From assembly GCF_019320115.1 (NCBI RefSeq), contig NC_089593.1:35349835-35413834 (forward strand): a stretch of 64,000 bases of DNA, written 5' to 3'. Below, piece after piece: positions 24,753-37,377 of the stretch (positions are counted from its first letter, which is position 1; the number at the start of each line of letters is the position of its first letter). Below the pieces are notes generated by a model. It saw nothing but the letters and a program-made list of their open reading frames with translations. It was not told the origin of the DNA and searched no databases. The DNA comes from Miscanthus floridulus (lineage: Eukaryota; Streptophyta; Magnoliopsida; Poales; Poaceae). The position numbers and the translations under genes are program-made.

Positions 24753-26399
24753 CTATGGGTACCTAGTCTTGGACTCATTGAGTACCTCACTGATGAAATA
24801 GATTGGTCGATGTACCTTGTAGACATGGCTGGGCTCATCGCGCTCGACCACCATGGCCGTGGAGACCACTCGATTAGTAGCCGCAATGTAAAGCAGGAGT
24901 GTTTCATCTTCTCTGGGAGCAGTGAGGACCGGAGGTGACGTAAGGTATTGTTTCAGCTGTGTGAAGGCAGCGTCTGCTTCCTCCGACCACTCAAACTTTT
25001 CGGATGCTTTGAGCAGTTTAAAGAACGGTAATCCTTTTTCGCCTAATCTTGATATGAAACGGCTGAGGGCGGCCATGCATTCGGTAAGCTTCTGAACATC
25101 CTTCACCTTTTTAGGCGGCTTCATGTCCAAGACAACTTTAACTTTCTCTGGGTTAGGGCATATGCCGTCGTGACTGATGACGTTGCCAAGTAGTATGCTA
25201 GAAGGAACACCAAAGATGCACTTTTTTGGGTTTAATTTCCACTGGAATGTGTTAAGGGCTGCAAAGGTGCGTTCTAGGTTGTCAACAAGGGTATGTGCTT
25301 CCTTGGTTTTGACAACTATATCATCAACATAAGCCTCGATGAGGTCGTCTTTTATCTCGTCTTTGAGGCAAGCTTGTATAGCGCGTTGGTAGGTAGCCCC
25401 GGTGTTCTTGAGCCCGAATGACATGGTCGTGTAGCAGTAGGCGCCGAAAGGCGTGATAAAAGATGTCTTGATCTGGTCATCCTTTTTTAGAGCGATCTGG
25501 TGATAACCAGAGTAGCAATCGAGAAAGGAAAGCAGCTCGCAACCGGCGGTTGAATCTACGACCTCGTCTATGCGAGGTAAGCCGAAGGGGTCCTTAAGGC
25601 AGTGTTTGTTGAGATCAGTGTAATCAACGCACATTCTCCATTCATTATTCTTTTTGCGTACAAGAACCGGGTTGGCTAACCACTCCAGATGATACACTTC
25701 TTTGATAAATCCAGATGCCAAAAGTCGTGTAACTTCTACCCTAGTCGCCTCCTTTTTGTCGCAAGTGAACCATCGTAGCTTCTGCTTGATAGGTTTGGCC
25801 TTGCTGTTGACATTCAAGGAGTGCTCGATCAAGTTCCGAGGTACACCAGGCATGTCAGCAGGTTTCCATGCGAACATATCCACGTTGCTCCTTAAGAACC
25901 TGACGAGCGTGTCTTCCTATTTGGGATCCAGGTTGGCCCTGATAAGGGCCGTTCTGCTAGGATCACTGTCGACCAGCTGGATCACCTTATGCTCCTTGGA
26001 CTTGATGTTCTTGCGTGGAGCCTCGAGCTCTGGGATCTCTAGGTGGTCGGCCGAGGTCTTCTTGGCGTCGAGCATGGTCTTGGCCATGCGAATAGAGAGG
26101 TCGTGAGCCTCTGCTATTTTGAAACTGTCATCCTCGCAGGTATAAGCTACGTACACGTTGCCTCAGAGGGTTAGAACTCCTTTCTCGGTAGGCATCTTGA
26201 GCACCAGATACCTGTAATGAGGTATGGCCATGAACTTGGTGAGCGATGGTCGACCAAGAATAGCATGGTAGGTGCCGTCGAAGTCAGCGACCACAAAGTT
26301 GACATAGTCGGTGCGGAAGTGGTCCGGGGTCCCAAATTACACAGGTAGCATGATCTGCCCGAGAGGTGTAGAGCTCTGTCCGGGGAGAACACCCCAGAA
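24753..26399 (-). pseudogene. Tat element protease-RT linker and reverse transcriptase
   Basis: From 25883 the RT reads through NPVLVRKKNNEWRMCVDYTD, then FLDCYSGYHQIALKKDD, TMSFGLKNTGATYQRA, the active site AYVDDIVVKTK, and the connection ALSRFISRLGEKGLPFFKLL, followed by the start of RNase H. Both Asp residues of YVDD are intact. Upstream, 25917-26156 encodes the linker SIRMAKTMLDAKK in the same frame, after a stop. Only nonsense changes break this part; there is no frameshift against gag. Confidence 0.92.
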
Positions 26400-28688
26400 C
26401 TATGCCTCGTACAGCTTGAGGTCCGCCTGGGCTATCTTCAGGGCGGGCAGACTGTTTTTGAATAGTATATCGATGGAGCTGCCGCCGTCGATCAGTACTT
26501 TGTCGAACTGAACCTTGTTGATACAAGGATCGAGGACCAGGGGAAATTGTCCTGGCTCAGGTATTGCGGCCCACTGGTCCTTTCTGCTGAAGGAGATCTC
26601 GCGGTGGGACCACGGAGGGAGCCACGGATCGGTGAGGAGGTTGTCGGTGTTGGCAACGTTCAGGCAAGCGCGGGCGAGCAGCTTGCATTCATGTTTGGTC
26701 TCGATGGATACTTTGCCCCCGATGATGGTGTGCACGCGATCGGTTGGCTTGACGTACTTGTGACGGGGATCTGCGACTTCGTCGTCGTTGTCCTTGTTGC
26801 GTTGTTCCCCTGCGTCGTTAGGCTTGTCGGACATATCCGGAGCCTGTTGACGCATGTAGATAGACTTGAGAACGTGGCAATTCTCCATGGTATGGTTTGA
26901 CTTAGGATGGAGCTGGCAGGGCCCTTTCAATGCTTTGGCGTAGTCGTCTTCATAGTTACGACATCCGCCACCTTTTTTAACGGTGTTGACCTCGCCGTCG
27001 TCTTCCCGAGCACGCTTGCCCCTATAATCGTCGTGGCAGTTACGCCGCTGATTACGTTGGTCGCGGTGGTCGCAGGAGTCATTGCGCTGGTTGCGTTGGT
27101 CAAAATTGTCGTTCCGACCATAGTTGCCGCAGTAGTCGTCGTGGTGTGGGGGGTGGTCGGAGCGTGGAACCCTTGCTGCTTCTTCGATAATTATCTTTTT
27201 AGCGTCGTTGGCGTCCGCATATTTCTTAGCGGTGGCTAGGAGCACTGTAACCGATTTAGGTCTCTTGCGTAGGAGCTTGTCCCTTAGGGCGTCATGGAAG
27301 CGGAGGCCAGTGATGAAAGCCTCAATTGCCTCGTTGTTGGAGATTGATGGGACCTTCATGCACATCTCCGAGAAACGTCAGACGTACTCGCGCAGTGGCT
27401 CATCTTTTCGATCCCGAATCCGTTGCAGATCATATTTGTTGCCGGGTTGCTCGCAAGTAGCAATGAAGTTGTCGATGAAGGCTTGCTTGAGGTCTTGCCA
27501 AGAATCAAAGTAGTTCGCCAGCAAGCTGACCAGCCATTGGTGACCTGCATGACCAACAGCGACTGGGAAGTAGTTAGACATGATGTGCTCGTCAGCCATG
27601 GCTGATCTACACGCAGTTTCGTAGAGCATGACCCATAATTTGGGGTTCTCCTTGCCGTCGTACTTCTGAAGTTTCTTGAGCTTGAAGTTCTTGGGCCATA
27701 TGACTTGGCGAAGATGTGGAGTAAACTACTTCAAACCCGGCGGGCCGTGGGCAGTGTCATATTCCATACGGCGATAGCTTTCATGGGATGCACGATCATT
27801 GGCTCTCTGGTTGATGCGAGCGCACAGATCACATCCAATGAGGTAATGGCAGAGATTGTTATTGCCATCGTGGCGATCTCGATTGCCATCTAGATTAGCC
27901 CTACGACCGTGGTTATCACGGCGATTGTCGCGGTTGTCTCGGCGGTTATCGTCCTGGACGTCACGGCGGATATCCTCCCGATGGCGGTTGTCGTCCCTAC
28001 CACCATCATGGCCACCATTTCTGCCTTAACGGTTGTCTAATGGGTCGTTGTTGCGTGAGCCACGTTGGTTGAGTGGCTGTGAGCGACTTGAGTACTGGCG
28101 GCTATGGCTTGACTCGACTGAGATGGATGGAGCCCGGGCTTGATTTACAATCTCTGCGGTCTGGGCCATAGCAGCCGTCAGATAGGCTTGTATTTCATCG
28201 CGAACTGCCTGGGTTTCCGGGGTGTTGGGTAGCCGTTGCATTGTCGCCATGGCGACGACTACGTTGGCGCTTGGAGTCCTAAAGACCTATTTGTCCCCCA
28301 CCCTGTCGAAAGCATTGTTAAGGTCACGTGGCTGGACCCTTATGTGTCGTGCCTCCTCTTCTGCTTTAGCTTCGATTTGCTGGCGATTAAACCGGTCAAT
28401 ATTGCGTGCCTCGTGTGCAATCCTTTCTTGTTCCATTTCGCCAACTGCTGGCGGTTCGTCATTGCTGACAACATTGATCAAATCCCCTCGTCTTGGTGAG
28501 AAAGATGGGAATTGTGGGAACCTTGGGGCGTGGTCTGGTATATCCAGATCGTATTTGATGCCTTCATCGTCGTGATGCTGGAGCTCAGTGTGGACAGAAG
28601 CATTAGATGCGATGCTAGATGAGGAGCTGGAGTCACCCTCTTGGACTGTGTGGACAGATCCTTCTTGATAATCTTCAATCCAGATCAT
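26400..28688 (-). pseudogene. Tat element gag and protease
   Basis: The ATG at 28688 starts MIWIEDYQEGSVHTVQEGD. The frame contains a Ser/Gln/Arg-rich N-terminal region, the gag capsid core (NYFDSWQDLKQAFIDNF and CEQPGNKYDLQRI at 27378-27560), a His/Asp/Arg-rich basic segment (26930-27150) and a Cys-His motif CQLHPKSNHTMENC of the Tat type. The protease site KVLIDGGSSIDILF lies at about 26470-26510. In-frame stops occur, for example at 28287, 28026, 27378 and 26400, but no frameshift was found over 2.3 kb. Gag builds the particle and the protease cuts the polyprotein; both are inactive here. Confidence 0.85.
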
Positions 28689-28976
28689 GTTGACGAAGTT
28701 GCGTGGCTTCGGCTGTGGTCGATGTACAAGACACAGATCTGAGCAGCGCTATATATTATACGCATAGTTGGAGGTAGCATTTCGCAGGCCGTAGGGCTGG
28801 TCCTAGTAGTTCTCCGTCGAGGCTTCGCACTCAGAGAGCTAGAGTCCCACCGCGGAGGCTGGCCAGCGACGAGCGGAGCGCCCTTCAGGAGTAGATATGA
28901 CCACGAGATCCGTACCTAGTCGTGCAGGACGACTGGCCTGAGCGGGTCGGGTAGATCTATTATGGGGAGTGTTTAC
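28689..28976 (-). other. Spacer between leader ORF and gag; possible intron
   Basis: On the minus strand the leader ORF ends in a TAG followed at once by GTAAACACTC, and TCGACCACAG precedes the gag ATG by about 26 bases. These could be a donor and acceptor removing most of this interval. No gene is seen. The intron reading is speculative. Confidence 0.3.
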
Positions 28977-29397
28977 CTACTCATTAGGTCGATTTTGAAT
29001 TGCACTTACCAGAGCTAGGGTTTCGGTGAGTTTGGTGCCGACCCGATCGATGGAGTCAAGCAGGTCGGTGTTGTCGATCTGCTTCCCTTTGTAGCGGGGA
29101 AGCGGACGACGAGTGGTCGGCGTGGCTGTGGATGATTCAGGCGTGGTCGGAGCCAGATGTACTGTGGTTGGAGCCAGATCCATCGTGGTCAGAGCCGTAT
29201 CCACCGTGGTCAGAGCCATATCCATCGTGGTCGGAGCCGTAGCCGATGCAGGTGAAGTAGTGGTCGGCGTAGACTGAATCCACACCTCCTCCGTGGTCAT
29301 GGCGATGAAGTCGTTGGAGCCGGTGGTCCAGGTGATCTGGCCGACGGTGAACGTGAGGCCGTTCGGCGTAGCCATGGAGCCGGAGATAATGACCATC
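28977..29397 (-). pseudogene. Short leader ORF of the Tat element, Thr/Pro repeat protein
   Basis: An open minus-strand frame reaches from the primer-binding site to a TAG at 28977. Its first ATG codons give MVIISGSMATPNG at about 29397. The middle is a degenerate Ala-Leu/Pro-Thr-Thr repeat (TTVDTALTTMDLAPTTV), matching tandem GTGGTCAGAGCC-type words in the DNA at 29130-29250. It is in the same frame as gag. Tat elements are known to carry extra ORFs upstream of gag, but this protein was not recognised. Confidence 0.5.
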
Positions 29398-29425
29398 TTG
29401 TTTGCTTGGAGAGCAGTACGCACAC

Positions 29426-29443
29426 CCCCTACCTGGCACGCCA
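29426..29443 (-). other. Tat element primer-binding site
   Basis: Minus strand TGGCGTGCCAGGTAGGGG starts one base after the 5' LTR. The TGGCG start fits a tRNA 3' end complement; the exact tRNA was not identified. Confidence 0.65.
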
Positions 29444-29444
29444 C

Positions 29445-29928
29445 TGTCGATGAAATATGGTTGGTAGTCTACCTAGGGGTATGCCCAAGGTAGTAGATTG
29501 TCGGTAGACAGATGCGCAAGCCACAAACAAGACGGTGACGCAAGACGGTGACGCAAGACGGACACAAGGTTTTATCCAGGTTCGGCCGCCAAGAAGGCGT
29601 AATACCTACGTCCTACGTCTAATTGTATTGTTGTATGTTAATGAGAGATGTTTTTTAGAGGGGTCCCCTACCCACCTTATATAGTCCAGGGGGCAGGGTT
29701 ACAGATCTAGAAACTAATCCTAACCAGTTACAATTGTCATAGGTGGCCGGATAAGGATTCCTATTCTAACCAACCAGGATCTTGCTTGATCGCCAAATCT
29801 GCCTTGACTCCTTGCGCGGGACTCCAAATAGGTTGGCCGGGCCACGCATCATCTTTCGATGGACCAGACCCTCTGATCTGGGCCGGCCCAAGCCTAGCCG
29901 TAAGGGTATAGGGGTTAATACCCCCACA
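29445..29928 (-). repeat. 5' LTR of the Tat element (484 bp)
   Basis: Matches 14802-15272 end to end, plus a 13-bp internal duplication (GTGACGCAAGACG twice near 29533-29560). The TATATAA box on the minus strand is at plus 29678-29684. CAGTG, the altered target duplicate, follows at 29929. Confidence 0.93.
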
Positions 29929-30070
29929 CAGTGAGTCGGTTCCATTGAGGTGTCAGTGGCAGTTGTCAACTCGGGGACAAGCTCACGAGTACAGAATGAG
30001 GCCAAGCCTCAAAAGTGTCAGCGATAGTTAATCTTTGTCAGAGGCAGTTGATTCATCTCAGATCTTTCAG

Positions 30071-31336
30071 ATGGCTCATACAAAGAATGTTGGTGGTGGT
30101 CCCAGTGACGAGGATCCAAGGCCCCCGCCATGCCAGCCTACAGAACCTAAAGGCAAGGCGACCAAGAAGCTGGCAGTCAGAAAGCGCAAGTATCCATATG
30201 CAGATACAGCGAGAGCCGCCGCAGTTGTAGAGGCCACAGAGCGTGCCGAGAGAGGAGGTGCTCGTAGTGGAGTCCGGATTGCCGATCCACTTTCACTAGA
30301 GGCGATTGCTACACTTCAGCGTGTTGAGTGTGTTCATGGTGGTCCAGCTGGGACCCTCATGATTGGAGGATGGTGTGTTGCTATTGACGAGGTTTAGCCT
30401 TAAGGGGAGCCACAGCAGTAGCCTTAGCCCACACAGTAGACTCAGGAGCCTTAGCCAGCTCAGCAGACTCAGGAGACACAGCCGACACAGCAGTCTTAGG
30501 AGGGTGAACAGGTCTAGCAGGCCGAGGAGACAGAGCCGGCACCACAGCCATAGTTACGCCGCTCTAGTCGTACTTGTGTTCTAGTTTCACCGAGGCTAGT
30601 CACACAGAGGAGGGGTTCTCATCCACCACCTCGACCACAGGGTCCGTCTCCAGTGACCCATCTTGACCTAAGGGTTGCCACGGCCAAGCAGGTGCAGCAG
30701 CTGAGGTTTGTGGACTTCGAGGTGTGGTTTCCGCCCAAGAGGGATGAGAGAGCATCAGAGGGATTCTATACACCCCTACAGGAGGACTTCTACAATGCCT
30801 ATCTGAACAGCGGAGCAGTATTCAGATCACAGAGAGTGTGTAGCATTGAATCTATTGTTGCAGCAGCTAGTGAGCACATTCGCCCCTACCTTGCGTATCT
30901 GTAGGGGCTAATAGATTTGATTGGACGGACTGGATTGTATGTCCCATCTTGGGTTCGACAGTTCTATGCCTCTCTCTGGATTGATCCACATCACAGGTTT
31001 ATACACTTTGCATTCAGAGGCAGAGACTATCGGTTGACAAGCACTAGGGTCAGGAAGATTCTCAGGCTTCAGGAGCAGCCAATCAGGCTCCATGAGGTGT
31101 GCTATGGCCAGACCGCACCCCCAGACGGCCTCATGGTGGCATGGTACCCCCGTCAGAGTTGGTTTGTCACTGCTTCACTGAGCCCTTTGGCGAGGGGTCA
31201 AGGAGGAACCCCAGTGATCTCACGCCCACTACTCGTGTGATTGAGGCTATTATGAGGAGGACTCTACTTCCAAGGATGGGATACAGAGGGGGGTTGACTC
31301 AGATTTAGCTATGGCTTATCAACTCTCTGATGCAGC
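30071..31336 (+). pseudogene. Sirevirus copy 1 extra 3' ORF (envelope position)
   Basis: The ATG at 30071 (MAHTKNVGGGPSDEDP) opens a frame with a basic segment, then a Gln/Pro/Thr-rich stretch (30395-30553) holding nine in-frame stops, eight of them TAG among surviving CAG codons. The conserved part follows: VQQLRFVDFEVWFPPKRDER, GFYTPLQEDFYNAYLNSGAV, GRTGLYVPSWVRQFYASLW and FRGRDYRLTSTRVRKILRLQ. It resembles plant-transposon proteins grouped under names like 'putative plant transposon protein'; it shows no obvious signal peptide or transmembrane segment. Near 31100-31140 the recognisable reading moves to another frame (LVCHCFTEPFGEGSR, RRTLLPRMGYRGGLTQI), as in copy 2. The gene is cut at 31336 by a deletion that joins it to the 3' LTR. 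Function is unknown. Confidence 0.7.
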
Positions 31337-32698
31337 AGACACTTAGACTAGTTTAGGACTTTGTTTTTCCTTTGGCCATACTATTAAGGGGGTATGAATG
31401 AGTAGCTTGACCTAGGTGAGTCTAGTGAGTTAGGTGTGGTGCACACTTGTTAAAACTAGCACTAGGTAGCTCCACAACAGCCCTTTGATCCTATGGAGCA
31501 AATGTCATTCACATATGCTCGAGAGTTGAAAGTGAATGGAGGGTCAAATACTGACTGGACGCTGGCTCAGAGTCCGGTCAGTTCATTTGACCAAGGTGAA
31601 ATTGTCTGGAAATGACCGGACACTGCGAGGTCATGGTACCAGACGCTGAGGGCCAGCGTCCAGTTGACTCCAGTATGGTCCCAAAGAGGGAGAATCCTGA
31701 TCGGATGCATCCGGTCAATGCTGACCAGACGCTGATCAGGTTTCGGTTACTGACCAGACGCTGCTCAGCAAGTGACCGGACTCTGAAGGTCTAGCATTCG
31801 GTCGACATCAGTAAGGTTCCAGTGAGGGGAAGACATGACCGGACGCGTCCGGTCAGTGTTGATCGGACGCTGCCAGCGTCTGGTCAACTCATAACCACTG
31901 GAGCTCAGGGTATACTGACCGGTGCGTCCGGTCACCTCGTAGAGGCACATAACGGTTCAATTTTCAGCCGGTGTTATAAATACAACCCCCGCTTGTGTGT
32001 GAGGATACTTTTTTGCTCATTCCAACAGCTGAGAAACACCTTAGAGAGTGCCAAGAAGAGCAAGGTCTTAGTGAGGTGATTGAGATTTGAGAATCCCAAA
32101 GAGAGCCCTCATTAGTGAAGATCAAGAGTAGCAAAGTGTGCATCCACCTTCTCATTAGGCTTGTCATGGTCAAGTGAGAGTTCGTGCTTGTTACTCTTGG
32201 TGATCGCCATCACCTAGACAGCTTGGTGGTGATTGGGAGTTCGGTGATCACCCGGCGGAGCTTGTGGGTGACCCAGCTCAAGTTGTGAGCGGTTGTGGGT
32301 GATTCACCGCGATGGAGTGTCAAAGAATCAACCCGTAGAGAGCACTTGATCCTTGCGTGGATCAAGGGGGAGCTACACCCTTGCGTGGGTGCTCCAACGA
32401 GGACTAGTGGGGAGTGGCGACTCTCCAATACCTCGGCAAAACATCGCCGCGTTCCTTCCTCTCTATTTACTTTGAGCATTTACTTTGAGAAATTCAATTC
32501 ATGTCTTTACATTCTTAGAATTGCTATGCTAGAGTAGGATTGGAACTTAGGTTGCAAGTCTTTTGTGTGGTAGAACAATTAGGAACACTTTCTAGGCACA
32601 AGGGGTTAATTGGGCTAACCATAGGATTTAATTATTGCAAAGAAATTTAGAATTAGCCCAATTCACCGCCCCCCCTCTTGGGCATCTTGATCCTTTCA
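31337..32698 (+). repeat. 3' LTR remnant of Sirevirus copy 1, first ~225 bp missing
   Basis: Homology with the 5' LTR starts at AGACACTTAGA (5' LTR AGACGCTTAGA at about 6300) and runs to the CTTTCA end at 32698, followed by the TCGTG duplicate. It holds a perfect 20-bp palindrome at 31836-31855 centred on CGGACGCGTCCG. The TATA box is at 31975-31982. Confidence 0.93.
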
Positions 32699-32949
32699 TC
32701 GTGAATTCATCGAAAACAGCAATCAATCTCTATTTCATGTCTTCCACATCACATCCATAGAGGCCTAGACATGTCCTCTCATTGACTCGCAAGGGGTCCA
32801 AGAAGCCTATGTAATCCCATTTGCTTTTTACAATGCAAAATTTTGATATACACCTACATAAAATCATTGGAAGTGCTCAAAAGTTAACAATTTGTCTCGA
32901 GAGAGTAGTTAATTGTAATATCGCACGTGTAGGGTACTTACATAGTCCA

Positions 32950-33845
32950 CAGCATCAACATTTGTACATCGAGATTGCGTTTCTGGTATAGCTAGAACAA
33001 GCACTCCCACTCGACATCGAACTTCTCTTCTTTGGGATAATGGAAAGAATGTGGCGAACGGATAATAACCTCAAAACCAAAGTCGTCCGTCTCTGTTGCT
33101 TGAGCCATGTAATATTCATGCAACTGGCACATATATGTTGTCAGATTTTTATACTCGTCATCGAGAACCAAAAGATTGCCCCTTTGATACTTCATTGCCG
33201 GTGTTCCCGTCCCTTGTACATCATAATAGATGTTCGTAGCCTCTTCCATGGTTAATCCTGGGTTATCTTCAACATACTTCTATATGTTCCTTAAATCTTT
33301 ATTGTGTATTTCTTTGTCTCTTGTTATAGCGTATTTATTCTGTGTTTGCCTTTTGAATTTGGACTTCAACATATACGAAGGTAGTGAGGCACAGAGATTG
33401 AAGAAACTAACACAATCTTCCTTCGAGATGTGTGCTATAAATTTTTCTTCATCAAGGTGGTAACGCTGCCACTGAACGGCCTTTTTCTTTTCTATTGGTC
33501 CACTTTGGGAGCATTAGCGACCGAATCCAAGGACCTTTTCTGCGACTGCGAGGATGTCCTTGATCTTGTTTTGGGCTGAGGTGGAGGAGGAGGAGGATGA
33601 CGATGAGAATTCTGTTTTCTCGGCGCTGATGAAGATGGAGGAGGGGGAGGAGGAGGAGGAGGAGGAGGAGTCTCTTTTCTCGGAGCTGATGAAGACGGAG
33701 TCGGACGAGGAGGAATAGAAGGAGACCTCTGTCTTCTCGGGGGTGATGGCTCCAGATGAGGAGGGGAGTGATCTCTGTTGGGAGATGATGAGTGATCATC
33801 GCGGGTGGGCAAAGACTCGCAGTCGTCCTCATCATCAGAGGACAA
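32950..33845 (-). pseudogene. 5' part of the CACTA Ulp1-like gene
   Basis: On the minus strand an acidic, Ser/Pro-rich start (MSSDDEDDCESLPTRDDH, then long proline runs at about 33590-33680) leads, after a frame change near 33470, into WQRYHLDEEKFIAHISKEDC, SFFNLCASLPSYMLKSKFKR and MEEATNIYYDVQGTGTPAMK, LHEYYMAQATETDDFGFEV, then PKEEKFDVEWECLF with a stop at 32992. These blocks are typical of the N-terminal half of the second gene of grass CACTA elements. The protease half lies at 5290-5990, across the Sirevirus insertion. Confidence 0.75.
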
Positions 33846-34113
33846 TTGCTTTTCTTTATTTATTTATTAATAGAAATAATGTAGTTAGTTTATATTCTAA
33901 AATAACACAAAAATTTGTGTCTTGATTATTTAATTCTATGATAATTAATTAATGGTCTATAATTATCAAATAATAGTGTTTGTGAACATCATCTTAATAT
34001 TTGATTACATAGTCAATAATTAAATTGTAGAGATGCGCATAAAATATAAATTAAATATTCAGTGCGAATTACTGATACAACGTCTACATAATGATTACAT
34101 AGTTAATAATAAT

Positions 34114-37100
34114 CTAACTATCTTTAGGTACATCAACAATGAGGGCCTCATTGTCATCAATTCGTACGTAAGCAGGTTTGTCACCCTCTTGAAGGATAGG
34201 TAGGGGTACGTTCGCCCCGAATGGAGGCATTTCCTGATAGCCCCTGTAGTCCTCTTCGTCCGTCACTCCATCGACACCGACAATCTTCCTTTTCCCTTCT
34301 AGGACTACTTTTAGCCTTCCTTTTGTCTTGTTGTCCCTTGCATAGAAGACTTGCATAACATCTCTTGCAAGGACGAAGGGGTCATCTCTGTATGCGGTCT
34401 TAGTGAGATCAACGGTAGTGAACCCTTCGCTATCAGTGTTGATTTCCTCGAGCCAGACCCACTGGCAGTGAAAAAGAGTTGCCTTCAATGGACCGTAGGC
34501 TAGCTCCCATATCTCCTCTATGAAACCATAGTATGTCGCCTACAGGTTGCCGTTCTCGTCGTGAGCATCAAAACAAACACCACAATTTTGGTATGTGCTC
34601 TTTCCATCTTGCTTTTTTGTGTAAAATGTGAATCCATTGATCTCATACCCTTGGTACTTAAGATATGTACTTAAAGGTCCCTTGGCTAAGGCATCCAGTT
34701 GATTACCCAACTTTATTCGAAGCAAGCGATGTTGCAACCAGCTGACAAATTCCTCCTTATGTTTTTTATCTAGCCAAGCCTGTGACCTGCTCGGATACAG
34801 AGTTTGCAGTGATTGCCTGTGCTCATCAATGTATGGCATCACACCCTTGGCTTGCTAGAGAATAGCAAACTATGCCTGTCTGAAAGAAATAGGGTCATCT
34901 ACTGTAACAGATTTCTCCCCGATCGTTCCTTTGCCACGTAGTCTTCCCTCATGACGAGATTCTGGAACTCCAACCCTTTTGATGTCCAGATAATATGTGC
35001 AGAACTTAATGGCCTCCTCCATTGACCATCCTTCAACCATGCCCCCTTCTGGCCTGAATCTGTTCCTAACATACCTCCTGAAAACTTTCATCAATCTTTC
35101 GAAAGGAAACATCTGATGTAGGTACATTGGGCCAAGGGCTCTAATTTGGTCAACAAGATAAATGAGCAGATGCAATGAGATATCAAAGTAAGTCAACGAG
35201 AAATGCATCTCAAGCCTAACGAGAGTTTTGGCTATGTCCCGCTATAGCTGCTCTAGCATGGACACATCAATGACCTTTTTGAGATCGCGTTGAAGAACGA
35301 GCAAAGCTTTATGATTGGGGCGCAGACCTTTGGGGGGAGGATACCACGTAGGGCAATAGGGAGCAGCTGAGTCATAATGACATGACAGTCATGGGCCTTC
35401 ATAGGGCCATAGTTGAACTTGAGTTCTCTCATGTTCACTAGCCTCTTCGGGTTCACACAGTAGCCCATCGGGACTTTGAGTTCATTGAAGAAAGAAATAA
35501 GCGCATGCTTTTCTTCCTTCTTCAATGTCCATGACGCAGCCGGAAGTTCGAACTGGCCATTCTCTAGCTCCACGAGATGCAACTCCTTCCTTATTCCCAA
35601 GTGTTGCATATCCAGGCGTGTGGCTAGTGAATCCTTTGATGTCCCCCAAGGTGTCCATCAAGGTGTTAAGAGTGTTAGCACACATGTTTTTAGTCATGTG
35701 CATGGGATCAAGACAGTGGCGTACACTCAGAAATAGTCAGTAAGGTAGTTTCTAGAAAACCGATTTTTTCTTCCAAACGCTCCCATCAGGACAACCTCTA
35801 GTTTGTTGAGTTCTCAAAGTACTGTAGGCCCGTCTCGATATTTTGGAGCTAAGCATTTCTCAATAGTACCGTTGAAATCTTTTCTGTTCCTATGGTAAGG
35901 GTGATCCTTAGGTAGGAACCTATGGTGTCCCATATAAACTATCTTTGAGTTATTTGGTAGATTTATCACATCGGTGACGTCCAAGCACTCGACACATCCA
36001 GTATAGCCTTTTGTCTTCTCTCTGGGCAACGAACCTCAACCTAGCAGGTCAGTGATTGTAGCGATAAGTACTCCCTTGATCGTGACATGTTCCTTTTTAT
36101 ACTCGTCCCAAACATCCGGCACACCCTTTTCAAACATCTCCACTAGTTCATCAATCACTGGTTCCAGAAACACATCGATGTCATTCCTAGGTTGTCTTGG
36201 CTCTTGGATCAGTAGTGGCATCTAGATGTACGACCGCTTCATACAGACCCAAGGTGGAAGGTTGTATATACAGAGCGTCACTGGCCAGGTGCTATGATTG
36301 CTTCTAACCTGGTCGAAAGGATTCATCCCATCTGTGCTCAAAGCAAACCAAAGGTGCCTTACCTCTTCACCGATGTCCTTATAGAACATAGTATTGACAG
36401 TCCTCCAGTCATGCCCATCGGCGGGGTGCCTCATCATTGTATCTTTCTTACGCTCTTCGCCATGTCAGCGCAACAGCTTGGCTGACTTTGCACATGCAAA
36501 TAGCCTATGCACCCGGGGAGCTATAGGGAAATACCAAACGACCTTTACGGGACCTCCTCTAGTCTTGGTACCCTCATCTAACGGCCCTTCCTTGTACCAT
36601 GGAGCTTCATACTTGGGGCACTTGTCTAAGTCTTTGTATTTTTCTCTACGGTACAATATGCAATCATTGGAACACGCGTGGATTTTTTCAACCTCGAGGC
36701 CGATGGGGCAGATCATTTGCTTGGTCAAGTATGTCTTTTCTGGCAACTCATTTTTTTCTGGGAGCATTTTCCTTATTATACCTAATAACTGATCGAAGCC
36801 TTTATCATTCAATCTGTTTGTCGATTTGAACTATAACAGCATGATGTCGGCTTCCAGTTTGCTCATTGGACAATTCCTATACAATGGTGTTTTGCCATCT
36901 TGTCTCATTTTCTCTAGCTTTCTCAGTTGTCTTTCACTAAGACATCCGGTCTTTACATTACGTAGCAGCTGAGAAATGCCATCGTTATCCTCGGTGTCGT
37001 CAGCTAGCGTGTTCCTAAACATATTATTAACTATGGCCATAGGTTCCGTATTGACATCGGGTTCCTTGTCAGCATCGTGGATGGCTACGTCAGGCATGTC

Positions 37101-37377
37101 CACATCATCATCGTTTTCCTGCAGAACATTCACACCAACCTCGCCATGCATAGTCCATATCGTATAGTTTGACATGAACCCCCTAGTAATCAAGTGTGAT
37201 CGTATAGACTCAATTTGACGAAAGTTCCTATGATTCTTGCAATCTTTGCATGGGCAGAAGACAGGTTCTCATTCCCAGCATGGGCTTTGGCATCGGTGAT
37301 AAACTGGCTAACGCCATGCATGTACCGCTTGTCCGTTCGGGATAGATGCATCTCCTCTCGATCCATCTCTACACAAA
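34114..37377 (-). pseudogene. CACTA TNP2-type transposase
   Basis: The start MDREEMHLSRTDKRYMHGV is the transposase-associated domain; its CPCKDC zinc motif near 37255 lies in another frame, so a one-base shift is present. From 37193 to 35253 one frame continues with stops at 36831, 36465, 36222, 36036, 35814 and 35253. It contains DKGFDQLLGIIRKMLPEKNE, IHACSNDCILYR, FALSTDGMNPFDQVRSNHST, YNLPPWVCMKRSYI and RNDIDVFLEPVIDELVEMF, the conserved TNP2 (Transposase_21) core. DUF4218 follows (MKAHDCHVIMTQLLPIALRG, 35253-35470), and DUF4216 is at 34114-34500 (TLFHCQWVW). The protein would cut at the CACTA ends; the stops exclude activity. Splice sites were not resolved in 34500-35250. Confidence 0.9.

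Larger units (their letters stand above)
14802..29928 (-). mobile_element. Tat-lineage Ty3/gypsy retrotransposon with antisense gene (15.1 kb)
   Basis: Two LTRs (14802-15272 and 29445-29928) bound a minus-strand gag-pol (28688 to 22704) in gypsy order PR-RT-RH-INT, with a second archaeal-like RNase H domain that marks the Tat lineage. A long 3' region carries tandem repeats and a plus-strand, intron-containing antisense gene, as described for the Tat group (Grande, Retand). The two LTRs differ at about 25 positions by eye (near 5 percent), nearly all transitions. The element is inserted in Sirevirus copy 1. The whole of gag-pol stays in one frame and is killed only by point changes. Confidence 0.92.
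6077..32698 (+). mobile_element. Sirevirus-type Ty1/copia retrotransposon, copy 1 (hosts a Tat insertion)
   Basis: Order on the plus strand: 5' LTR (6077-7708), tRNA-Met-type primer site, gag with two zinc knuckles (7762-10196), copia-order pol (10211-13392), a spacer with palindromes, an extra 3' ORF (30071-31336) and a 3' LTR remnant (31337-32698). LTR ends are TGAAAG...CTTTCA and the TSD is TCGTG. The long gag, the extra ORF after pol and palindrome-rich LTRs match the Sirevirus genus; that assignment rests on family knowledge. A 15.1-kb Tat element is inserted at 14802-29928. Without it the copy is about 11.5 kb. Frameshifts, stops and a deletion reaching into the 3' LTR make it defective. 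Confidence 0.9.
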